Of a DNA stretch of 34,536 nucleotides, positions 16,131-23,800 are shown piece after piece. This DNA is from TA-20 sp035935115. GTDB lineage: Archaea; Thermoproteota; Nitrososphaeria; Nitrososphaerales; Nitrosopumilaceae. Numbering within the stretch: the stretch's first letter is position 1; each line of letters opens with the position of its first letter. A program made the position numbers and the translations under genes. The DNA lies in contig DASYXK010000016.1 in the NCBI GenBank assembly GCA_035935115.1, positions 1-34,536 of the forward strand. Direction: 5' to 3'. The notes under the pieces are model-generated. The model saw only the letters and a list, made by a program, of their open reading frames with translations. It was not told the origin of the DNA and did not search any database.

Positions 16131-16930
16131 CTTTAACCAAGAGAGTAATTCCTTGTTTGGATGTAGACAAAGGAAGGGTTGTAAAAGGTATGCACTTTGC
16201 TTCGATAAAAGATGCAGGTGATCCTGTTCTGTTAGCTGAAAAATACAGCAATGAAGGTGCTGATGAGCTTGTCTTTCTTGATATTACTGCATCAGAACAA
16301 CAAAGGGAAACCATCAAAACACTTGTCACTAAAGTAGCTCAAGTTATAGATATTCCATTTACCGTTGGTGGTGGTGTAAAAACATTACAACATGCAAGAG
16401 ACATTCTGTTAAGTGGCGCAGATAAAGTTGCAATAAATACTGGTGCTGTAAAAAATCCTGAAATTTTAACAAAACTCATGGAAATTTTTGGTAAGCAGTG
16501 TGTTGTTGTTGCAATGGATGTGAAACGCAATTATGATTTTAAAAAAGGAACGAACATTTTTTCCAGTAATTCTGAAAAATTCTGGTTTGAAGTGTATATT
16601 TATGGCGGAAAAACTCCAACAGGTCTTGATGCAATAGAATGGGCAAAAGAAGTTGAAAGACGTGGTGCCGGTGAGATTCTTCTTACAAGCATAGATATGG
16701 ATGGCACAAAAGAAGGCTATGATATCCAGTTAACAAAGGAAATCGTAAACGCCGTTAACATACCTGTAATTGCTTCAGGTGGATGTGGAAAACCAAAACA
16801 TATGCTAGATGTTTTTCTTCAAACTAATGTCGATGCAGCTTTAGCTGCATCAATATTTCATTATAAGACACATTCGGTAGATAGGGTTAAAGAATATCTA
16901 AAAGAAAATGGCGTTCCTGTTAGAATATAG
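16127..16930 (+). CDS. hisF: Imidazole glycerol phosphate synthase, cyclase subunit
   Basis: 267 aa, TIM-barrel partner of HisH. It closes the imidazole ring to give IGP and AICAR. The catalytic aspartates are in RVIPCLDVDKGRVVKG and VVVAMDVKRN. FTVGGGVKTLQHARD, GADKVAINTGAVKNP, EILLTSIDMDGTKEGYD and IPVIASGGCGK are all present. The extra loop after VKRN (about residues 131-160), joining the second catalytic strand to YIYGGKTPTG, is normal for archaeal HisF. ATG start overlapping the hisA stop. Confidence 0.96.
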   Translation: MTLTKRVIPCLDVDKGRVVKGMHFASIKDAGDPVLLAEKYSNEGADELVFLDITASEQQRETIKTLVTKVAQVIDIPFTVGGGVKTLQHARDILLSGADKVAINTGAVKNPEILTKLMEIFGKQCVVVAMDVKRNYDFKKGTNIFSSNSEKFWFEVYIYGGKTPTGLDAIEWAKEVERRGAGEILLTSIDMDGTKEGYDIQLTKEIVNAVNIPVIASGGCGKPKHMLDVFLQTNVDAALAASIFHYKTHSVDRVKEYLKENGVPVRI

Positions 16931-16966
16931 AAAAAGATTAAGAAAGGAAAGAAGAGAAGAACATTT

Positions 16967-17296
16967 ATGAAAAAAACAATTGGAGAGATTGATTTTGCCA
17001 AAGGAGACGGTCTTATTCCTGTTATAGTACAAGATGTAAATTCAAAGGAAGTTCTCACGTTAGCATACGCAAATAAAGAATCTCTTGCACTAACACAAAA
17101 AACAGGCAATTCATGGTTTTGGAGTAGATCAAGAAACAAGCTGTGGATGAAAGGAGAAGAATCTGGAAATACACAAAAAGTAAAAGAGATTTTAGTTGAC
17201 TGTGATTCCGATGCAATAATTTATCTTGTTGAGCCAGCAGGACCTGCATGTCACACTGGTGAAAGAGTTTGTTTTCACAACTCTCTTGGAAAATAA
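16967..17296 (+). CDS. hisI: Phosphoribosyl-AMP cyclohydrolase
   Basis: 109 aa, zinc and magnesium enzyme opening the purine ring of PR-AMP. Seen are SWFWSRSRNKLWMKGEESGN (45-64), VDCDSDAIIY with Asp ligands and a Cys, and PACHTGERVCF with the remaining two zinc cysteines. It is a HisI-only protein: the reading frame stops where bifunctional HisIE proteins would continue into the pyrophosphohydrolase. ATG start behind a long purine-rich stretch (16929-16956) that could act as ribosome binding site. It ends the operon, one base from a convergent gene. Confidence 0.95.
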   Translation: MKKTIGEIDFAKGDGLIPVIVQDVNSKEVLTLAYANKESLALTQKTGNSWFWSRSRNKLWMKGEESGNTQKVKEILVDCDSDAIIYLVEPAGPACHTGERVCFHNSLGK

Positions 17297-17297
17297 A

Positions 17298-17795
17298 TCA
17301 TTTACATAAATCAGGCGGTATTGCTTTTATTTCAGATTGACTGCCTTGAATCCAATCATTTGTGACATTAAATGACAAGGGATGATAATGTACCCCTTGG
17401 AAGATTATTCCCCAACGTCCTACCAATTCTGCTGGGGTGCATATCTTCACGCCAACATTAATAGTATCAGGTTTAAAGAATTGATGGAAACTTGTTTTGA
17501 GTGTACCATTAAATGGAATTGTGGAATAAATATCTCCTTTAGGATCGACAACAACAATTTTGCCAGCTTCATTTGGCTTCAAATTGCTTACAATCATGAA
17601 GACATTTTCGCCAAGCTTGTATTGGAACTTATTTATTGCAAATGGACCAGAAACATTCTGCCATTGAACATCAACTTCTGATGCTTTTTGTTGGTTATAA
17701 TAATAAATTCCACCAATTATTATGATGGCTATAACAATTACGGAAATTATAGGGCCTATTTTTTTCTTTTTTCGTTCAGCTATTTTCTTTTTCAA
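17298..17795 (-). CDS. Membrane-anchored extracellular protein, unknown function
   Basis: About 165 aa from my preferred TTG start at 17795; an ATG at 17879 would give 193 aa. The preferred start has GGAAGG just upstream, a TATA-like AATATTAA at 17821-17828, and yields a clean anchor: a Lys-rich stretch (KKKIAERKKKK), one TM segment (PIISVIVIAIIIIGGIYYY), then an external domain. The external part is beta-rich (KIVVVDPKGDIYSTIPFNG) and has only two cysteines, in VKICTPAE and the terminal PDLCK, which could form a disulfide. I do not recognise the family. It is convergent with hisI. Confidence 0.65.
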   Translation of the reverse strand: MKKKIAERKKKKIGPIISVIVIAIIIIGGIYYYNQQKASEVDVQWQNVSGPFAINKFQYKLGENVFMIVSNLKPNEAGKIVVVDPKGDIYSTIPFNGTLKTSFHQFFKPDTINVGVKICTPAELVGRWGIIFQGVHYHPLSFNVTNDWIQGSQSEIKAIPPDLCK

Positions 17796-17992
17796 TTTAA
17801 TACCTTCCTTTTTATCTCCATTAATATTTTGTTGAAATGTAAAAAATTTAAAATTATCATGAATCTTAATTATTTTCAATATGACGACTTGATTTCTGTC
17901 ATCTTTTTTGTAATAATAGACAAAAATTCATTAAATTTTACTCAATAAATACAGCCCAAAAATTAAGTAATACTTAACTTCATATTAGGACG

Positions 17993-18000
17993 TTTTATGT
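17993..18000 (+). promoter_or_regulatory. Possible TATA-like box for thrC
   Basis: TTTTATGT lies 26-33 nt before the TTG start at 18026. Weak match. The rest of the AT-rich gap 17880-18025 shows no gene I can support. Confidence 0.3.
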
Positions 18001-18025
18001 AGTATTTTACAAAGTCAGAGTTATC

Positions 18026-19243
18026 TTGACTACAGTAAAATCATTACAGTGCAGGGAATGCAAAAAAGAGTATGCTCCTACATTCAAGTACATTTGTGAT
18101 GAATGCTTTGGACCACTAGATGTACATTATGATTTTCCATCTGTAAATAAAAATACATTTACAAACCGTGAACATACGTACTGGAGATATTTTGAACTGC
18201 TACCAATTGCAGAAAAATCAAACATAGTTAGTATTGGAGCTGGCATGACTCCTCTGATAAAGGCAGAAAAGCTTGGTGAAGCTCTTGGTCTAAATAATTT
18301 ATACATCAAAAATGATTCTGTAAACCCAACATTTTCATTCAAAGATAGACCTGCAGGAATTGCTGTATCAAAAGCAAAAGAATTTGGTCTTTCAGCTGTT
18401 GGTTGTGCATCAACAGGAAACCTTGCATCAGCAACTGCGGCTCATGCTGCAAAAGGTGGTTTTCCATGTTATGTCTTTGCACCAAGTGATATAGAACATG
18501 CAAAAATTACACAGGCTCTTGCATATGGTGCTAACTTTATTGCAGTTGATGGAACATATGATGATGCAAATAGAATTGCAGCACAGGTAGGTGACAGTAA
18601 AGGAATTGGAATTGTAAACATAAACATGCGTTCCTATTATGTAGAGGGATCCAAGACTTTGGCATTTGAAGTTGCAGAACAACTTGATTGGCAAGTACCA
18701 GATAATCTTGTAGTTCCTGTTGGAAGTGGTGCAATGTTAAATGCAATATGTAAAGGATTTGAAGAATTAGAATCTCTTTCCTTGTTAGGTAAAGTTTCTA
18801 ATATGCATATGATTGCAGCTCAACCACGTGGGTGTGCCCCTATTGTTGATGCCTTTAAGAAAAATAGTTCTGATGTTATACCTGTAGAAAGCCCAGATAC
18901 CATAGCAAAAAGTTTAGCAATTGGGGATCCTGGAGACGGAAGATATGTGCTAAAACGATTAAAACAGTATAACGGTTATGCTGAGGAATCATCTAACAGA
19001 GAAATTCTTGAGGCTATACTGTTGCTTGCAAGAACAGAAGGAATTTTCACAGAACCTGCAGGCGGAGTGTCTGTTGCTGTATTAAAAAAGATGGTAGAAG
19101 AGAGAAAAATTGACAAAAACGACTCTACAGTTTGTTATGTGACAGGAAATGGCCTAAAGACAACTGAGGTTTTGATGGAGATCCTATCAAAACCTGAAAC
19201 AATGCAAGCAGATATAGCAAAAATTTCTGCAATGGTGAGATAA
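18026..19243 (+). CDS. thrC: Threonine synthase
   Basis: 405 aa, fold-type II PLP enzyme converting O-phosphohomoserine to threonine. An N-terminal zinc-ribbon-like segment has Cys9, Cys12, Cys24 and Cys27. GAGMTPLIKAEKLG (71-84) is followed by the PLP lysine Lys106 in TFSFKDRPAG. STGNLASATAAHAA is the PLP/phosphate region, VPVGSGAMLNAI binds the cofactor phosphate, and TEPAGGVSVAVL and VTGNGLK close the protein. TTG start. The stop codon directly abuts the TTG of the next gene, a MoaD-MoeB-type fusion. That coupling to a sulfur-carrier system leaves room for a related reaction on phosphohomoserine, though threonine synthase is the default reading. Confidence 0.93.
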   Translation: MTTVKSLQCRECKKEYAPTFKYICDECFGPLDVHYDFPSVNKNTFTNREHTYWRYFELLPIAEKSNIVSIGAGMTPLIKAEKLGEALGLNNLYIKNDSVNPTFSFKDRPAGIAVSKAKEFGLSAVGCASTGNLASATAAHAAKGGFPCYVFAPSDIEHAKITQALAYGANFIAVDGTYDDANRIAAQVGDSKGIGIVNINMRSYYVEGSKTLAFEVAEQLDWQVPDNLVVPVGSGAMLNAICKGFEELESLSLLGKVSNMHMIAAQPRGCAPIVDAFKKNSSDVIPVESPDTIAKSLAIGDPGDGRYVLKRLKQYNGYAEESSNREILEAILLLARTEGIFTEPAGGVSVAVLKKMVEERKIDKNDSTVCYVTGNGLKTTEVLMEILSKPETMQADIAKISAMVR

Positions 19244-20560
19244 TTGGCAAGTATAAAGTTCACAATCCCATCTGTTTTAAACAAAGGTGGCGGAGAAAAA
19301 AAAGTTGATGTTTTGGCAGTAACACTTTTGGAAGCATTTACTAAAATTTCAGAAAATATGGGAGATGAATTTCAAAGACGTGTTTTAAATCCCGACGGTA
19401 CGCCACGTTCTCTTATCAATATCTACATCAATGGAAAAAACATGCGATTTTCTGGAGGAATGCAAACAGTACTAAAAGATGGTGATGAAGTTTACATACT
19501 TCCTGCAGTAGCAGGAGGATCTGAGCTTTCAAGTAGAGATCTTGAGAGATACTCAAGACAAGTCATGCTCGAAGAGATTGGTTATGAAGGACAGCTTAAA
19601 CTAAAAAATGCCAAAGTTTGTGTTGTAGGAGTAGGCGGATTAGGAAATCCAATTATTTCAAGACTTGTTGCCATGGGTATTGGAAAAATAAGAATAGTAG
19701 ATAGGGATGTAGTAGAATTGTCTAATCTGCACAGACAAACAATGTTTGATGAATCTGATGTTGGTCAGATTAAAGTTGAAGCTGCCGCAAAGAAACTAAA
19801 AAAAATGAATTCTGATGTTTTAATAGAAGCATTTCCCGTATCTGTAAATGATTATACAGCTTTTGACATAATAGAAGGATGCGATGTTGTTATTGATGCA
19901 TTAGATAGTGTTAACGCAAGATATTCACTCAATAAGGCTTGTGTTACAAAAAAAATTCCATTTGTTACTGGAGCTGCAGTTGGAGTTTCTGGACAAGCAT
20001 TTACAATTTTGCCAAATCAAACTGCATGCTATCATTGTTTATTTCCTGCATTAGATGAAAATTTGATGCCAACATGCAGCACAGAAGGCGTTCACCCATC
20101 TATTCTTTCTATTATAGGTGGAATCGAAGTTGCAGAAGCAATAAAAATTATCATTGGAAAACGACCTAGTCTTGCCAACAAATTACTTTATGTTGATTTG
20201 GATAATATGGAATTTAATTCCAGTATTTTTTCAAAAATAGAAGAATGTCCCGTTTGTGGGACTGGCAAAAAAGAAGAACTACCAAAAGAAGAACTGATAA
20301 TAGAAGAGCTTTGTGGTCGTAATAGGGGAAAGCGTACATTTTCTATAACTCCTACTCAGATGTTTAACCTTGATGTAACCAAAGTGACAAACAATGCTGC
20401 AAAAAAGGGATTTAAAATACAAAATCAGGGAGAGATGGGTTTTTCCATTTCCTCAAATGATATATTTGTAAGTTTTCTTAAACATGGCTCTGCTGTTATA
20501 ATAGGGGAAAAGGACGAGAATTCTGCAATTGCACTTTACAAGATATTTATTAATGCATAG
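19244..20560 (+). CDS. Fusion of ubiquitin-like sulfur carrier (MoaD/ThiS type) with E1-like adenylyltransferase (MoeB/ThiF type)
   Basis: 438 aa, TTG start at the base after the thrC stop. Residues 1-92 are a beta-grasp domain ending LPAVAGG, with the diglycine at 91-92. From 93 the E1-like domain begins SSRDLERYSRQVML. It has the ATP loop GVGGLG (129-134), acidic IVDRDVVELSNLHRQ with Arg164, CYHC (262/265) and CPVC (335/338) as a zinc site, and a candidate catalytic Cys278 in LMPTCSTEGVHPS. A further domain of about 90 residues (about 349-438) is unassigned. E1-like partners normally adenylate the free C-terminal diglycine of a carrier. Here it is internal, so it needs cleavage, acts in cis, or is inactive. 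Likely roles: molybdopterin, thiamine, tRNA thiolation or amino-acid sulfur transfer. Confidence 0.9.
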   Translation: MASIKFTIPSVLNKGGGEKKVDVLAVTLLEAFTKISENMGDEFQRRVLNPDGTPRSLINIYINGKNMRFSGGMQTVLKDGDEVYILPAVAGGSELSSRDLERYSRQVMLEEIGYEGQLKLKNAKVCVVGVGGLGNPIISRLVAMGIGKIRIVDRDVVELSNLHRQTMFDESDVGQIKVEAAAKKLKKMNSDVLIEAFPVSVNDYTAFDIIEGCDVVIDALDSVNARYSLNKACVTKKIPFVTGAAVGVSGQAFTILPNQTACYHCLFPALDENLMPTCSTEGVHPSILSIIGGIEVAEAIKIIIGKRPSLANKLLYVDLDNMEFNSSIFSKIEECPVCGTGKKEELPKEELIIEELCGRNRGKRTFSITPTQMFNLDVTKVTNNAAKKGFKIQNQGEMGFSISSNDIFVSFLKHGSAVIIGEKDENSAIALYKIFINA

Positions 20561-20817
20561 ACCTATTTTGCAAATAAAAAAAGGTCTAGGAAAACACATC
20601 CAAAAACACATAATTTGAATATCAAAATACCTAAAATAGGCAAAAATTTAGAATAATGCCTCTGAAAAGATCAATGTTTGAAAAATTTATACTGATATTA
20701 CGTGTATTTTTCACAAAGTTCTCTCATAAAATCAAAATAAAATGAGAATTGTTGCAATACTGAACGAATTGTCCATTATGCTTATATAGACAGATTCAAG
20801 CAAAAATTACAATAACT
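20561..20817 (+). promoter_or_regulatory. S-layer gene promoter region
   Basis: 257 bp without a gene. The box CTTATATAG at 20781-20789 lies 29-37 nt before the S-layer ATG, predicting a leader of only a few bases. Upstream are a short palindrome CCTAAAATAGG (20630-20640) and an inverted repeat TCTCAT/ATGAGA (20722-20727 and 20742-20747, 14-nt spacer) ending about 33 bp before the TATA box. The latter could be an operator but is weak. Nothing else is evident. Confidence 0.6.
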
Positions 20818-23800
20818 ATGTACAACGAAACATTACGTAAAATAACTAGTCTATCACTATTAACAATACTTCTTACAAGCACTGCTGCTTTTGCAATGCC
20901 AAACGCATTGCCACAAGCACATGCTGCGACAAACGCAAACTTGTTTGTCTCTGCCGAAAGTTCACAGTTCAACAATTACTTTGCCGGTCCACAGGTAATC
21001 CAAGTAATAGTATCTGATCCTAATATTCAAAGATTAGACCAGGTCTATGGTGAACCTGTTGTAACTGTCAACGGTAAGAAACTGAGAATGGCACAGGCAA
21101 CAGATGGTAACTGGTATGCATACATTGCAGATAGAGACCAAGCAATTGCTGCTGCTAACACAGCTGCAGTTACAGGAAAAGGCCTAAACTTTGGTGGATT
21201 CTGTGCTTCAACAAGTACAACATCAGGTAAATCTGGTGTTAACTATCAAGAAACTAAAGGATTCACTGTTGCAAGAGGATCATTTCTATCAACTAACCAC
21301 ACAAACGGAACTATCACTTCAGGTGGTCTTCCAGTCTGTAACAACACTCCTACACTAGCAGGAGGAAATGCACTTACCGCTAGCCAAATGGAACATGTAG
21401 TTAGACAAAATAAAACTATAAACATGAACACTGCTGGCTTTGGTTCTGGAGCAGTAACCTATCCTCAAATGTGGCCTGTCATACAGCTATACGACTTTGG
21501 TGGAGCTCAGCCTGATACTGTCCAAACTGTAACAATTGATTACAACAAGGCAGGTGGAGATCAAATCTCTACTCTGACTTTTGCTAGAATTCCAACCAAT
21601 TTGGTATCAAGCTCAGTTGACAGAACAGCATATCCACCAAACTCTCAAGTCTTTGTTACATTAAACGATCCACAACTTAACATCGATCCAACAGAAGAAG
21701 ACTCTTGGACATGGGGTGCAAATGCTACAAACAGTACATTGTACTATATGGCATTTAACAGAAACGGTGGTCTTGACGCTGACGGTAATACTGCAGCAAT
21801 GCAGAACCTCATCGGTAACTTGACCAAATTCATGTTTAACCACAACGGCAAGTTTACACTAAACCCAGCAGCTCAGGGTGTCAACGTAGTTGACTTCCAA
21901 GCAAACGGTAAGGAAAAACTAGTCGGAACTCAAAGAGGTCAAACAAATGCAGTTGCTACCAATTCAATTGGTAAAAACTCTGCACCAGTTACCTTTATCG
22001 AGTCAGGTGGTGTCAGCTCAGGTGTCTTTGTAACCTGGGACGGTGGAAAGAAATCTGATCTAGTAACATCAAACACTCTGGCAATAAGAGGCCAGTCTGC
22101 TACTGTAAGATACAATGATGTATCTACTAGTATAGTAGGCGGCTTTGGATTTGCAACTATAACATCTAGTCCAATTAATGGAACATGGGCAGGTGGACAA
22201 AAGATCCCAATTACACTAGTTGATGCTGATGCAAACCTAAACTCCAAGCTTGCAGAGAACCGTTACTTGTTATCTCCAATCATCTACCAACTAAGTGGTG
22301 GTGCAGGAGTAACTGGCGGTGTACCAGCAATGACGATTGGAACTCCATTCTCACTTGCTAACAGTGCAACCAATGATATTGCAACCTTTATCAGAAACTC
22401 TACTTCATTAACAAGAACTGCTGGTGGTCAATTATCCATCACTGCAGGTACTGCAATACACACTGGAGCATCAAACGTTACAACTACAACAACTAATGCT
22501 GATGCAAACAATATACAGCACATTGCGTTGGTAGGTAGCGGAGGATTTGCTGCAGGTGGTGTTACATTAACCAATACCACTTTTGCAGTAGTCAGAACTG
22601 GTGGTGTCATTATAGATTCAAGCAAGACAGTCAATAATCTGTTAGGTACAATTCATGACGACCTTGCAAATGACACTGAAAAGTTCAGAGGATTCAACTT
22701 TATCAACTACGACCTACGATCTCTTAGCACAAACGCTAACGCATCATTAGGTAACGTAGGTGTCTACTTGGTGACAAACCCAGTAGGCACAGGTATTCTA
22801 GGTGCTACAGGTAACTTGGTTGGAAACGGTATAGGATTCAAATTCACATCTATTGCAAACTCGACAAGCCTTCAAGACCTCATAAACTTGAACGGCACGT
22901 CATTGCTAGGTGATAACAAGGGATCCCAATTCACACCAAATAAAGTAGCTAACGGTACACAAATCACAGTTAACCTCTTCCACAACATCCCGAAGGCTGC
23001 ATCAGTTGGTCTGTTCTTCAACTTTACCGGTAAGGTAACGCTTGATACATCAGTAAAACCAATTGCGGCAGACTTCTTCTCAGTTGGAATAAAAGGTGAT
23101 GGTATAACCAATGATCAAAGAATCAACAACGCCATCTACAGATGGGAGCTTGAAGAGACAGGAACTAACACTGCTACCTTTACAGGTACCACAGAGTATC
23201 TCATGCTCAACCAGCTAAACATCTTTGATCCAAACACCTACTCTACACTAAGAACAATCAACCATGAGGTCAAGTTTGTAGCAATTCAAGATATGCGCCA
23301 GGCGAACTCTCGTGCACCCCAAGCTTCATACACAGACTTGGGAGCTGATGGTCAATTCACTATCATCTCAGCACAGACAGATGTTCTAACACACACTGGT
23401 GTCGTATCATTTGATAGCAAGACATACAAGATTGCAGACACAGTCACTATAACACTAAAGGATGCAGACCTAAACGTCGACAATAACCTTGTTGACATCT
23501 ATACCACAGTAGCACCAAAAGCAGGAGTTACATCAATTGCTAACGAAGATCCAGCATCCGACACAGTCGGTAAAGCAGGACTTGGCTTTTACTCTGATGG
23601 TAAGACAGCATTTGGACGTCTATTAGATATCCAATTTGGTCAACAAAATGCTAGATGGGCAAATACCGGATGCTTTGGCGCTGCCACAACAACTCCACAG
23701 GGATTAAACCTTGGATTGTTTGACACAGGTTTCACACTAGTTGAGACTGGTCCATCAACAGGTATCTTTACTGGTACCTTTGAAATTCCAGATCAAATAT

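Noticed and set aside
20630..20640. Palindrome CCTAAAATAGG before the S-layer gene
   Set aside because: Short, AT-rich and about 140 bp from the TATA box; expected by chance in this composition. Mentioned only within the promoter-region entry.
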